A stretch of 64,000 nucleotides of DNA from JBALVO01 sp036961445 (GCA_036961445.1 JBALVO010000003.1:1-64000), one strand, 5' to 3'; positions 25,177 to 34,192 are shown, numbered from the stretch's first letter. A program made the numbers and translations. The notes: generated by a model not told the origin, from the letters alone.

Positions 25177-26865
25177 TCAGGCCGCGTTTTCTACCAAAGA
25201 GCGGGTAATAACCTTTAGCGCCAGAGTCTCCTCAGCACCTTCAAAAATCGATAATACCCGCGCGTCAGTGAAGTAGCGACTTACCGGGACTTCTTCAGCA
25301 TAGCCCATACCCCCATGAATCTGCAGAGCCTCACGGGTCAACCACTCGGATGTTTTGCAGGCAAATATCTTCGCGCCGCTGGCTTCCATATCGCCAGAGC
25401 CCTGGTCCATCAGGTTTGCAACATCGTAGGTAATATGGCGGCAGGCCAATAACATCGCCGCCATACGCGCGAGCTTCACCTGGGTAAGTTGATAATCAGC
25501 GATGGGATGGCTGAACACTACACGCTCCTTGGAATAGGAAATAGCGCGCTCAAAGGCCGCCCGCATCAGTCCTACGGCGCGAGCGGCAGTCTGGATACGG
25601 CCGCCGGCGAAACCGGCCATCGCGTAGTAAAACCCTTTACCCTGTCCGTCGGCTTCACCCAGCATGTTCTGCGCCGGCACAAATAATTCATCAAAGAACA
25701 ATTCGAAGGAGTGCATACCCCGGTAGCCGATAGTGGAGATAGCGCGCCCGGTAAGCTTGCCTCCGGTTTCAGGCGTAATCTCAAAGCTATGTCCATCACT
25801 GGATGGCTTTTCTACCAGGAACATGGAGAGTCCACGGTGCCCGGCCGACATGTCCGGGTTAGTGCGGGCCAATACCATCAGCAAACCAGCCTTGCCGCCG
25901 AAGGTGCACCAGGTTTTGGCGCCGTTCAGGGTCCAGCCACCTTCTACCGGTGTCGCCCTGAGGCGCACCCCGGCAACGTCAGAACCGTAATTTGGCTCAG
26001 TAACGGCAACTGCGCATAGCGGCTCGCCCACGGCCAGTTTCGGCAACCAATGTTGTTTTTGTTCCTCGGTACCCCCTTTAAGCAGCGCTCGTGCAAGAAT
26101 TTCGGGTCGGGTAATGAGGCTGCCCGCAGCCCCTAAAGAGCCGCGTGACAATTCTTCTGTCACCACCAGCATGCCCAGGGTGTCTTCCTTGTCATCTTCC
26201 TGCAGGCCACCATAGCTTTCCGGGATGGACAGACCAAACATGCCCATTTCCTTTAGTGGTTCCAGGATGGCGTCGGGAATTATCAGGTCTTCACGGTGAA
26301 TTTCTTCAGCCAGTGGCGCAACCACATCATCGGCGATACGACGGAACGTGTCGCGCATCATTGTATGATGTTCGCTCAGTAAGTCTGGTCCCAGGTCGCC
26401 ATCGCGGTCCAGCACTTCCTGTCCTATAGCGGCAATATTGACTGCGCTGAGCTGGATTGCCAGGAACTGCGCAGCGGTGTCGTGCCCCAGCACTGCCTGT
26501 ATATCACCCTCTGTGAGTTCATAATCGGCCAGTCTGGCGCGCAGGCGTGCGGTGGTATTGGTGACCATTTCAGCCGTGAACAGCGTGGCCAGGCGCAGGG
26601 TGAAATCGGCTGCGGCTGGCGCTTGATCGAGCACGCGTCCGGCGTGGGACAGCAGGAAGCCAGCTGCAGTGCACTCGGCCCAACTCAGGGACAGGTCGTA
26701 GGAAATTAACTGATAATTGTCCAGCTTGGCTGGCGAGACGCGATCACCGTCCATTGTTTTTTGTTTCAGTGTACTCAGCGCCTGGTTAATCAGACCCTGG
26801 GTGTCATTTAATACTGCGGTTGCCTGGTCGAGCGATTGCCCGCCATTTTTCGAGACGTCGGTCAT
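25177..26865 (-). CDS. mcd: (2S)-Methylsuccinyl-CoA dehydrogenase (acyl-CoA dehydrogenase family)
   Basis: The product is a 562-residue FAD enzyme. Unlike ordinary acyl-CoA dehydrogenases of about 390 residues it has an N-terminal helical extension of about 170 residues, which is known for Mcd. The dehydrogenase core runs from about residue 160: AVTEPNYGSDVAGVRL (FAD/substrate site), LNGAKTWCTFGGKAG, FAGGRIQTAARAVGLM, QIHGGMGYAEEVPVSRYF and the closing FEGAEETLALKVI. It oxidises methylsuccinyl-CoA to mesaconyl-CoA and passes electrons to ETF. It is the first gene of the minus-strand run (mcd-mch-ecm-meaB-mcl1) with gaps of 8-21 bases. Confidence 0.92.
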   Translation of the reverse strand: MTDVSKNGGQSLDQATAVLNDTQGLINQALSTLKQKTMDGDRVSPAKLDNYQLISYDLSLSWAECTAAGFLLSHAGRVLDQAPAAADFTLRLATLFTAEMVTNTTARLRARLADYELTEGDIQAVLGHDTAAQFLAIQLSAVNIAAIGQEVLDRDGDLGPDLLSEHHTMMRDTFRRIADDVVAPLAEEIHREDLIIPDAILEPLKEMGMFGLSIPESYGGLQEDDKEDTLGMLVVTEELSRGSLGAAGSLITRPEILARALLKGGTEEQKQHWLPKLAVGEPLCAVAVTEPNYGSDVAGVRLRATPVEGGWTLNGAKTWCTFGGKAGLLMVLARTNPDMSAGHRGLSMFLVEKPSSDGHSFEITPETGGKLTGRAISTIGYRGMHSFELFFDELFVPAQNMLGEADGQGKGFYYAMAGFAGGRIQTAARAVGLMRAAFERAISYSKERVVFSHPIADYQLTQVKLARMAAMLLACRHITYDVANLMDQGSGDMEASGAKIFACKTSEWLTREALQIHGGMGYAEEVPVSRYFTDARVLSIFEGAEETLALKVITRSLVENAA

Positions 26866-27087
26866 TGTTTGCCCTGCTGGTTTACATAATAGATCTGTGA
26901 AAATGAGCGGCTGTCGGGGGACTCTTTCCGTCCAGGACGTTCATCTGCTTAATCCGCCATTTTAGAGCTCCACAGCGCGTGATACAACCGTATAAACAGT
27001 TTGCGGTCTTGCCTCCACGCCACTCACTTCTGTATCCTTGGCACCCTTTGTATGCCTTAGGGCGCGCCCATTCCAAGGATTGTCACC

Positions 27088-27966
27088 ATGAAGATCAGAC
27101 CCAGACGTTCGTTGCTTTACATGCCCGGTTCCAACCCACGCGCGCTGGATAAAGCCCGTTCGCTGCCTGCTGACGGCCTGATTCTGGATATGGAGGATTC
27201 TGTTGCTCCAGACGCCAAGCAATTGGCGCGCGAGCAGATAGTAGCGGCTCTGGACGAGGGTGGTTATGGTCATCGGGAACTCATGGTACGTATCAACGCA
27301 CTGTCTACGCAGTGGGCCGTGGACGATATCGATGCGATCTGCAGCGCCGCCACTGCGCCGGACGCGGTACTCATACCAAAGATATCCACTGCCGCAGATG
27401 TGACCGCGGCAATAGAGGCTTTTGCAGCGGCAGGGTGTCCAGATAGTGTCGATATATGGATTATGGCAGAGACCCCTTTGTGTATCCTGAATATCGCAGA
27501 GGTGGCCAGTGCGCATCCGCGTCTCAAGGGTATGGTGATGGGTACGTCTGACTTATCCAAGGACACTCGTGTGCGCCATACGCCTGATCGTTTGGGCTTT
27601 ATGGCCGCACTTAACCTGTGTGTCTATGCCGCCCGCGCCCACGGCCTGGATATCATTGATGGAGTGCAATTGGACCTGGAGGACGAGGCGCTGTTGCGCA
27701 TGTCCTGCGAGCAGGGTCGTGATCTGGGATTCGACGGCAAAAGCCTGATCCATCCCAAGCAGATAGCCGCTACCAACACCGCGTTCGCCCCCGATGCGGA
27801 AGAGGTTGCCGCCGCGCGCAATATTATTGCAGCGTTCGAAGAGGCCCAGTCATTGGGTAAAGGGGTGGTTGTAGTCAAGGGCCGCCTGGTAGAAAACCTG
27901 CACGTAGAGGAGGCCAAGCGCCAGCTCGCGCTGGCTGCTGCCATCGAGCAGATAGCGGCTCACTGA
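27088..27966 (+). CDS. mcl2: (3S)-Malyl-CoA thioesterase-like CitE-family protein
   Basis: The product is a 292-residue HpcH/HpaI-CitE protein. Its opening (MKIRPRRSLLYMPGSNPRAL) and DGLILDMEDSVAPDAK resemble Rhodobacter Mcl2, the thioesterase that releases malate from (3S)-malyl-CoA. MAETPLCILNI carries the second acidic metal ligand and DGKSLIHPKQI is near the C-terminus. With the lyase at 19.9 kb this would complete glyoxylate plus acetyl-CoA to malate. A citramalyl-CoA lyase role is a real alternative. AAGGA lies 7 bases before the ATG. It diverges from mcd across a 222-base spacer. Confidence 0.83.
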   Translation: MKIRPRRSLLYMPGSNPRALDKARSLPADGLILDMEDSVAPDAKQLAREQIVAALDEGGYGHRELMVRINALSTQWAVDDIDAICSAATAPDAVLIPKISTAADVTAAIEAFAAAGCPDSVDIWIMAETPLCILNIAEVASAHPRLKGMVMGTSDLSKDTRVRHTPDRLGFMAALNLCVYAARAHGLDIIDGVQLDLEDEALLRMSCEQGRDLGFDGKSLIHPKQIAATNTAFAPDAEEVAAARNIIAAFEEAQSLGKGVVVVKGRLVENLHVEEAKRQLALAAAIEQIAAH

Positions 27967-27968
27967 AT

Positions 27969-28310
27969 ATGAGTATGCCAGCGTTCAACGCCGCGACCCA
28001 CATTAGCATCGCCTGGGCGGTAACCCTGGCGATACTAACGATTCTGGAGTGGCGTAGCCTGGACCGGGACCCCATCGGGCAACAAATTTTCACGCCATTC
28101 ATACAGCGTGAGATCACGATTATCCCTGTATCTTCAGCAGTCTTTGATCAAGCGGACTTTACTGCACAAGCAGATACTGCCAGTAGGGCTGAGCCCCGCT
28201 ATGAGGTCGAGCTTAAATTCAACGGACCGCTCTTTTTGGCATATTTTTTTGGCCCGGTAGCGCTCTTTCACGGCCTGGGTCTAGTGCTGGCGAAGATCAA
28301 ACGCAAATAG
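27969..28310 (+). CDS. Small two-helix membrane protein of unknown function
   Basis: The product has 113 residues and two probable membrane helices (about 8-27 and 88-107) around a polar, mixed-charge loop of about 55 residues. I recognise no family. It starts 2 bases after the mcl2 stop, so the two genes are almost certainly co-transcribed and translationally coupled. The loop would be periplasmic or cytoplasmic depending on orientation; the basic C-terminus (KIKRK) favours both ends inside. It converges with the next gene 23 bases away. The CDS is supported by spacing and a clean hydrophobic pattern. Confidence 0.65.
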   Translation: MSMPAFNAATHISIAWAVTLAILTILEWRSLDRDPIGQQIFTPFIQREITIIPVSSAVFDQADFTAQADTASRAEPRYEVELKFNGPLFLAYFFGPVALFHGLGLVLAKIKRK

Positions 28311-28333
28311 GCTGCAATCCGCCGGGTCCGTTA

Positions 28334-28867
28334 CTACACACTCAATGTACGCAAATCGGTATCCGTCGCACTGTGGCGCCATAACTCGTCAAAGAGTTCC
28401 AGGTGCTTCTGTGTGGAGGCACCTGAATTCGGTTCATAAAATCCATCGTGAGCGTTGCCACCAGGTTTGTACAGCACGCCATTACGATCCCTTATAACAA
28501 TTGTTTCGCCATTCCAATCCGGGTGTTCTGATAGCTTCTGTATACACACTGAGCTGGGAATGCGCCGTGCAAGCTGTAACAGGCGATGACCGCGTCCCAC
28601 CAGTGCTCTGGCATCACTAATGAGAATGCGCACCTGGGTTTGGCGGCTGCTGCGGGCCAGGGCGCTCAGGGCGTCTGCCAACTCCGCGTTGTCGAAAGCC
28701 GCATGATCCAGGTGAGGGCTCAGTATGCAAATATAACGCGAAGCGTCGCGGCACAATCGCACAGCCAATTCGTCAAAGGGGTGCGGATATTCCACGCCGG
28801 TGACAAAGCCGTCAACGTGTTCATCCGCTTGCGTGCCAGGTTCTTGCCTTGGTCCGTCATTCGACAT
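28334..28867 (-). CDS. Conserved PLD-like small protein of the roxA-purB block
   Basis: The product has 177 residues and is soluble. The pattern YICILSPHLDHAAFDN, then a helix, VRILISDARALVGRGHRLLQLARRI and IVIRDRNGVLYKP resembles one half of a phospholipase D-like fold without an obvious HKD motif. From memory, Pseudomonas has a related region fused to a GNAT acetyltransferase at this place; here no acetyltransferase part is seen. The function is unknown. ATG 28867 overlaps the roxA stop by 11 bases, which indicates coupling. Extending upstream would place 33 residues inside roxA in another frame. Confidence 0.65.
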   Translation of the reverse strand: MSNDGPRQEPGTQADEHVDGFVTGVEYPHPFDELAVRLCRDASRYICILSPHLDHAAFDNAELADALSALARSSRQTQVRILISDARALVGRGHRLLQLARRIPSSVCIQKLSEHPDWNGETIVIRDRNGVLYKPGGNAHDGFYEPNSGASTQKHLELFDELWRHSATDTDLRTLSV

Positions 28868-29990
28868 AAATACACCCACTTTCCAGTAAGTAATCCAGCA
28901 GGGCGACGCTATCGCGTTCGCGCATTGCAGCGGACAGCTCTGCACCCTCCAGTCGCCATGTGTCACACAGCGTTATCAGTAGCGGCAGTATACTCTCGGG
29001 AAATTCCTGGCTCACACCATTGGCATAGACTGCAATGCCTTCAAGCTCCTGCTGCCAAGCTAGTTTAGCAGCCGGAGACAGTGCAATAAAAGCGGCACCG
29101 CTGTTTAATGTTGCCCTGGCTTGGGCCAGATCATCCTGATCTGCTACTGCTTCATAGCGCGGTTCGGTAACCAGTTCACCAAACCAGTGATTGCCGTTGC
29201 CCTGATCAAGTGCCGCCTGTAATTGCGCCAGGGCTCGCTCTATGTCGCGCGGTCGAATTTCACCGGCTCGTGTAACGGTCGCCTGGCCTGCATCGCGATA
29301 GAATCCATCGCTGTCCAATTGTTCCAGTAACTGGTCGGCCCAGCGCGATACCATGTCATTAATCCGTGGCGCGCGAAAACCGATGGAAAAGGTCGTGCAC
29401 TCACCCTGTGCAATCCCCCAATGTGCCACACCCGGCGGTACATAAAGGACGTCACCCGGATTGAGCAGGTGCTCCTGCACACACTCAAAATCGTCCAGAA
29501 TGCGTAATTCGTCATGCGGTAGCAGGGCAGTAGAAGCATCGCAGAACTGGCCCAGTTGCCAGCGTCGTTGTCCCTCGCCCTGCAACAGGAATACGTCGTA
29601 GTTGTCGTAGTGCGGGCCTACCGAGCCACCGTCCACGGCGTAACTCACCATGACGTCGTCGACCCGCCACTGGGGAAGAAAGTCAACCAGCTTGCGCAGG
29701 GCTGCCACTTCAGGAATAAGATGATCTACCGCCTGGACCAACAGAGTCCAGGGGTAATCGCGCTGGAAGTCTGCGCTGCAAAAAGGCCCATGCTGTAACT
29801 GCCACAGGCCATCGCGGTGCTCAATTATACGGGACTCGACTTCTTCTTCCAGCGCCAGGCCGGCCAGTGTATGACGGTCCAGCGGCGTTGCAAATGATGC
29901 AATAGCAGAGCGGATGAGTAGCGGTTTACGCTGCCAGTGCCGGGCCAGGAAGGTTTCCCTGTCAAAATTCTGATTCCAGCCGTCGTTCAT
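28857..29990 (-). CDS. roxA: Ribosomal protein uL16 arginine hydroxylase (JmjC/cupin oxygenase)
   Basis: The product is a 377-residue 2-oxoglutarate/Fe(II) oxygenase of the YcfD/RoxA family, which hydroxylates an Arg of ribosomal protein uL16. The iron site is His-x-Asp in GPHYDNYDVF plus the later His of PPGVAHWGIA. The C-terminal dimerisation and winged-helix parts follow. From memory it lies next to purB in Pseudomonas as well. It begins 7 bases after the purB stop in the operon rluE-nudJ-mnmA-hflD-purB-roxA. Confidence 0.9.
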   Translation of the reverse strand: MNDGWNQNFDRETFLARHWQRKPLLIRSAIASFATPLDRHTLAGLALEEEVESRIIEHRDGLWQLQHGPFCSADFQRDYPWTLLVQAVDHLIPEVAALRKLVDFLPQWRVDDVMVSYAVDGGSVGPHYDNYDVFLLQGEGQRRWQLGQFCDASTALLPHDELRILDDFECVQEHLLNPGDVLYVPPGVAHWGIAQGECTTFSIGFRAPRINDMVSRWADQLLEQLDSDGFYRDAGQATVTRAGEIRPRDIERALAQLQAALDQGNGNHWFGELVTEPRYEAVADQDDLAQARATLNSGAAFIALSPAAKLAWQQELEGIAVYANGVSQEFPESILPLLITLCDTWRLEGAELSAAMRERDSVALLDYLLESGCIYVE

Positions 29991-29997
29991 AAGCGGA

Positions 29998-31368
29998 TTA
30001 CTCTATAGACTGAGCTTGCTCCGTGGCATTGCCGATGTAATTGCCCGGGGTGAGCTGCAGCAATTGTTGTTTGGCTTCTTCGGGTAAATCAAGGGTCGAC
30101 ACGAACGCCTGGATGACGTCTTTAGTCATATCCTGACCGCGGGTGAGTTCCTTGAGTTTTTCGTAGGGCTTTTCGATGCCGTAACGACGCATCACGGTTT
30201 GTATGGGCTCGGCCAGCACTTCCCAGCTGTTGTTCAAATCATCGGCGAGGCGTGCTTCGTTGAGTTGCAATTTGCTAATGCCCTTGAGACTGGCCTGGTA
30301 GGCAATAAGACTGTAACCCACACCTACACCCATATTCCGCAACACGGTACTGTCAGTGAGATCACGTTGCCAGCGACTGACGGGTAATTTGGCGCTGAGA
30401 TGCTGCAGTACCGCGTTAGCCAGTCCCAGGTTGCCTTCTGAGTTTTCGAAGTCAATAGGGTTGACCTTGTGTGGCATCGTCGATGAACCGACTTCACCGG
30501 CAATGGTGCGTTGCTTGAAGTAGCCCAGGCAAATGTAGCCCCAGATATCTCTATCGAAATCAATCAGGATTGTGTTGAATCGAGCAATAGCATCGAATAA
30601 CTCCGCCATATAATCGTGCGGTTCTATCTGGGTTGTATACGGGTTCCAGCTAAGGCCCAGTGATGTCACAAACTGTTGCGCATTGTCCTGCCAGTCCACC
30701 TGTGGATAGGCAGACAAATGCGCATTGTAGTTGCCCACTGCACCGTTGATCTTGCCCAGGAACTCGACCTTGCCCAGCTGCAGCAATTGACGGTGCAGGC
30801 GTGCCACCACGTTAGCGAACTCTTTACCCATGGTAGATGGGCTGGCGGTCTGGCCGTGGGTGCGAGATAACATGGGTACCGCAGCCGCATTGCGTGCCAC
30901 ATCCGTCAGGGCGCTAACTACCTCAAGCATCGCCGGTAGCAATACAGATTGCATGCCGTCGCGCAGCATTAGTGCGTGAGACAGGTTGTTGATGTCTTCC
31001 GAGGTGCAGGCAAAATGGACGAACTCAGAAACGGCCTCAAGTTCAGCATTCCCGGCAAAACGCTCTTTGATAAAGTATTCTACCGCCTTGACGTCATGAT
31101 TCGTGGTGGCTTCGATGTCTTTGATACGCCGTGCATCCACTTCACTGAAGCCCTCCAGGATACCTTCGAGTAATCGATTTGCTTCGGCTGACAACATTGG
31201 CACTTCAACGATACCTGCATGGGCAGCCAGGCACTGGAGCCAGCGAACCTCGACCAGCACACGACGCTTGATTAAGCCATATTCGCTGAACACCTCGCGC
31301 AGTGCCGCGGTCTTGCTGCCATAACGGCCGTCGATGGGGGAGACTGCGCTAAGAGCTGACAAGTCCAT
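29998..31368 (-). CDS. purB: Adenylosuccinate lyase
   Basis: The product has 456 residues, as in E. coli and Pseudomonas PurB. It cleaves adenylosuccinate and SAICAR in purine synthesis. The opening MDLSALSAVSPIDGRYGSKT, the catalytic His region SRTHGQTASPSTMGKE and the signature GSSTMPHKVNPIDFEN are all present. GGAG lies close upstream of the ATG. hflD precedes it by 29 bases. Confidence 0.97.
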   Translation of the reverse strand: MDLSALSAVSPIDGRYGSKTAALREVFSEYGLIKRRVLVEVRWLQCLAAHAGIVEVPMLSAEANRLLEGILEGFSEVDARRIKDIEATTNHDVKAVEYFIKERFAGNAELEAVSEFVHFACTSEDINNLSHALMLRDGMQSVLLPAMLEVVSALTDVARNAAAVPMLSRTHGQTASPSTMGKEFANVVARLHRQLLQLGKVEFLGKINGAVGNYNAHLSAYPQVDWQDNAQQFVTSLGLSWNPYTTQIEPHDYMAELFDAIARFNTILIDFDRDIWGYICLGYFKQRTIAGEVGSSTMPHKVNPIDFENSEGNLGLANAVLQHLSAKLPVSRWQRDLTDSTVLRNMGVGVGYSLIAYQASLKGISKLQLNEARLADDLNNSWEVLAEPIQTVMRRYGIEKPYEKLKELTRGQDMTKDVIQAFVSTLDLPEEAKQQLLQLTPGNYIGNATEQAQSIE

Positions 31369-31397
31369 GGGATTCTCCGAAAAATAAAAGGGGGATG

Positions 31398-32045
31398 TTA
31401 CACCACGCTAAGTCTGCGTGACAGGCTCTGGGCTGCATCCAGCAAGCGCTTACGCTGCACCACCAGCTTCCAGCGACGTCCGCCCAATTGACGCCATAAA
31501 AAGGCAGAGCGTATTCCGGTTAGCAGCACTGCGCGAATGACATCGGCGTTCTGTGGATTTTGCAAGTGTTGGGCACTGCCAGTCACTTTTATCCGAAATT
31601 TCAATTGGCTGAGCGTGTCCTGGTAGATGCCGGATACACTATGACAAAGGTCATTCGCATTGTTGGCGAAGTGCTCTGCGCGAAAACTGGTGTGTTCCAA
31701 TCGGGAGTGCACCACGGACATCATGTCCTGGTCGGCCGCAAATTTCCGCTCCAGGTACAGCAGACTGAACACATAGCGCACCATTTCCCGACTTTCCTGC
31801 GCCTGACGCGTGGCCAACATCGAGCTCAGGTTCTGCAAACCCAGCTTGATACCGGCAATACCACCATAAACGTCTTCGACTGCAGCGGCATCAAATGCAA
31901 ACAGGCTGTGGATGGAGGATTCGAGAAATTCCAGGGGATAGCTGCCAGTTTTGGATATCTGGTCAACCAGGCGAGCTGCCTGCGCCACGCCGGCAAGGGC
32001 GATGGTCTGCTGCTCTAGATTAGAAAGAGTCGAATGACTTATCAT
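31398..32045 (-). CDS. hflD: HflD homologue (lysogenization regulator family)
   Basis: The product has 215 residues, is mostly helical and resembles E. coli HflD, a peripheral membrane protein that interacts with phage CII. Its normal cellular role is unclear. Visible family features are LEQQTIALAGVAQAARLVDQ at the start and the YGGIAGIKLGLQNL segment. Its ATG directly follows the mnmA stop with no gap, the coupling seen between these genes elsewhere. Confidence 0.92.
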   Translation of the reverse strand: MISHSTLSNLEQQTIALAGVAQAARLVDQISKTGSYPLEFLESSIHSLFAFDAAAVEDVYGGIAGIKLGLQNLSSMLATRQAQESREMVRYVFSLLYLERKFAADQDMMSVVHSRLEHTSFRAEHFANNANDLCHSVSGIYQDTLSQLKFRIKVTGSAQHLQNPQNADVIRAVLLTGIRSAFLWRQLGGRRWKLVVQRKRLLDAAQSLSRRLSVV

Positions 32046-33137
32046 TTATAGGGTGCGCTCAATGACACCGCCGCCCAGGCATAATTCACCCTGGTAGAAC
32101 ACCACGGACTGCCCAGGAGTTATTGCTCGCTGGGGCTCGGCGAAATCCACGGTATACCCGCTGTCATGGGCTGCCACAGTACAGACCTGGTCTGTCTGGC
32201 GATAGCGCACTTTGGCGGTGCAGGTTAACGGTAGGGACGGCGCATCACCGGCCACCCAGTAGATTTCACCGGTACTCAAGCTGGATTTGAACAGGGCAGG
32301 GTGCTGGTTACCCTGGGCGACTAACAGCACATTATTGTCCAGGTCTTTGCCCACGACATACCATGGAGCGTCTGAGTGGTTGGACAGACCGCCAATCCCC
32401 AGCCCCTGGCGCTGGCCAATCGTGTGATACATCAAACCGTGGTGTTGGCCCAGATGTTCACCGTCCAGAGAGTGTATTTTGCCGGGCTGCGCGGGTAGAT
32501 ATTGTTGCAGGAAATCCTTGAAGCGGCGCTCGCCAATAAAGCAGATTCCAGTGGAATCCTTCTTTTTCGCCGTGGCCAGATTGTGCAGCTCCGCGAGTTT
32601 ACGCACAGCGGGTTTTTCTATTTCGCCGACTGGAAACAGTGTTTTCTCCAGTTCCGCGTGTCCTACAGCATGGAGAAAGTAACTCTGGTCCTTGTTGTCG
32701 TCGCGTCCTTTTAACAAAGTGCCCTTGCCGCCGAATTCGCCGCGCCGCGTGTAATGACCGGTGGCAATATAATTCGCACCCAGTGTCAGGGCGTAATCAA
32801 GAAACGCCTTGAATTTTATTTCACGGTTACACAGGATATCCGGGTTGGGTGTGCGTCCAGCCTTGTATTCCTCCAGGAAGTGCTCAAACACGTTGTCCCA
32901 GTACTCCGCTGCGAAGTTGGCCCCATGCAGCACTATGCCGAGCGTATCAGCTACCGCCTGGGCATCGGCAAAGTCTTCTTTGGCGGTGCAGTAGTCGGTA
33001 CCATCATCTTCTTCCCAGTTTTTCATAAACAGGCCTTCCACCTCGTAGCCCTGCTGCTGCAAGAGCAGCGCAGACACAGAGGAATCGACACCACCGGACA
33101 TGCCGACGATGACTTTACTGGAAGAATTCAGGCTCAT
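32046..33137 (-). CDS. mnmA: tRNA-specific 2-thiouridylase MnmA
   Basis: The product is a 363-residue enzyme that thiolates U34 of Lys, Glu and Gln tRNAs, taking sulfur from the Tus/IscS relay. The PP-loop is VGMSGGVDSSVSA. The catalytic cysteines lie in NPDILCNREIKF and DSTGICFIGERRF. The ATG at 33137 overlaps the nudJ stop as ATGA, which fixes the start. A longer form would run into nudJ. Confidence 0.96.
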   Translation of the reverse strand: MSLNSSSKVIVGMSGGVDSSVSALLLQQQGYEVEGLFMKNWEEDDGTDYCTAKEDFADAQAVADTLGIVLHGANFAAEYWDNVFEHFLEEYKAGRTPNPDILCNREIKFKAFLDYALTLGANYIATGHYTRRGEFGGKGTLLKGRDDNKDQSYFLHAVGHAELEKTLFPVGEIEKPAVRKLAELHNLATAKKKDSTGICFIGERRFKDFLQQYLPAQPGKIHSLDGEHLGQHHGLMYHTIGQRQGLGIGGLSNHSDAPWYVVGKDLDNNVLLVAQGNQHPALFKSSLSTGEIYWVAGDAPSLPLTCTAKVRYRQTDQVCTVAAHDSGYTVDFAEPQRAITPGQSVVFYQGELCLGGGVIERTL

Positions 33138-33586
33138 TCGCTGTAAATCATATCCAAGGGGTAACAAATGCCCCGGCGTTGTTGCTCGATCGCAGCAATT
33201 ACCAGAGGGCTGCGCATTCTAGCAGAATTCGCCAGGATTGCCTCGTAATCCAGCCAGTGAACAGCGTGAATAACCGGATCCAGGGTTGCATTGGCGATTG
33301 GCTGTAGTGGTTTGCCAAGGAACGTCGTACGGTAGTAGGTAACACCATTGCCCGGCGACGTGTATAACGCGGTGCCAATTATTCCGGTTAGCTGAATTGT
33401 CCAGCCGGTCTCCTCGCGAGTCTCACGCAGGGCGGCAGCGGATAATGTCTCTCCCGCTTCCAGGTGGCCGGCGGGTTGGTTGAATACCAGCTGCCCGGTG
33501 ATCTTGTCGCGCTCCTCCACCAACAGATATTGCCCCGCGTTCTCAATCACACTGGCCACGGTGACATGCGCAGTCCAGGTGCTCAT
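33134..33586 (-). CDS. nudJ: Nudix hydrolase NudJ-like
   Basis: The product is a 150-residue Nudix phosphatase. The Nudix box runs GHLEAGETL, then SAAALRETREETGW, at about residues 40-62, with the metal-binding REETG intact. The NudJ family hydrolyses HMP-pyrophosphate and nucleoside di/triphosphates. The position between rluE and mnmA is, from memory, conserved in Pseudomonas and Enterobacteria. Its ATG directly abuts the rluE stop. Confidence 0.9.
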   Translation of the reverse strand: MSTWTAHVTVASVIENAGQYLLVEERDKITGQLVFNQPAGHLEAGETLSAAALRETREETGWTIQLTGIIGTALYTSPGNGVTYYRTTFLGKPLQPIANATLDPVIHAVHWLDYEAILANSARMRSPLVIAAIEQQRRGICYPLDMIYSE

Positions 33587-34171
33587 TTAGCGTTTACCCC
33601 TTATTTTACGCCTTGCCGGTGTGCGGGGCATACTAACCGCCAGTTCGCGATATTCCCCGGGCAATAGTCCCTCCAGGGACCAGTCACCGATGCGCGCGCG
33701 CACGAGGCGCAAGGTGGGCAGGCCAACCGCGGCTGTCATGCGCCTTACCTGTCGATTACGTCCCTCGCGAATAGACAGTTCAAGCCAACTGTCCGGCACC
33801 GTCTTGCGCACTCGCACTGGCGGTGTCCGAGGCCATAGCACGGGCGTGTCCACCTGTTTGGCCAGTGCCGGGAGAGTGGGCCCGTCCTTTAATTGCACGC
33901 CTTGAACAAGTTGCTGTATTGCCTCATCGCCCACTTCACCCTCTACCTGCACCAGGTAGGTCTTCCAGCGCTTGTGCCTGGGATTGGCGATTTGTTGTTG
34001 TAGCTGACCGTTATCGGTCAACAGCAGCAATCCTTCGGAGTCATAGTCCAGTCGTCCGGCCACGCGAAAACCCGGTGCCGTTAAGTAGTTGGCCAGAGTC
34101 GCTCGATTCTGCTCGTCGGTAAACTGGCTGAGTACCTGAAACGGTTTGTTAAACAAGATAATTTTGCTCAT
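33587..34171 (-). CDS. rluE: 23S rRNA pseudouridine(2457) synthase RluE
   Basis: The product has 194 residues and belongs to the RsuA/RluB/E/F branch without an S4 domain. The catalytic Asp is in GRLDYDSEGLLLLT. KTYLVQVEG and the motif IREGRNRQVRRM follow. A basic tail (RRKIRGKR) closes the protein. It is the first gene of the minus-strand operon down to the PLD-like gene, with icd diverging 145 bases away. Confidence 0.93.
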   Translation of the reverse strand: MSKIILFNKPFQVLSQFTDEQNRATLANYLTAPGFRVAGRLDYDSEGLLLLTDNGQLQQQIANPRHKRWKTYLVQVEGEVGDEAIQQLVQGVQLKDGPTLPALAKQVDTPVLWPRTPPVRVRKTVPDSWLELSIREGRNRQVRRMTAAVGLPTLRLVRARIGDWSLEGLLPGEYRELAVSMPRTPARRKIRGKR

Positions 34172-34186
34172 TTCAAATCAGACTTC

Positions 34187-34192
34187 AGTATA
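34187..34192 (-). promoter_or_regulatory. Putative -10 element of rluE operon
   Basis: Reading the minus strand, TATACT lies 15 bases before the rluE ATG, with a poor -35 (TTGTGT at 15 bases or TCTTGT at 17). If real, the leader would be shorter than 10 bases, too short for a normal ribosome site. Confidence 0.28.

Noticed and set aside
27042..27060. Sigma-54-like TTGGCAC...TATGCC before mcl2
   Set aside because: The distance between GG and GC is 12 bases, not the required 10.
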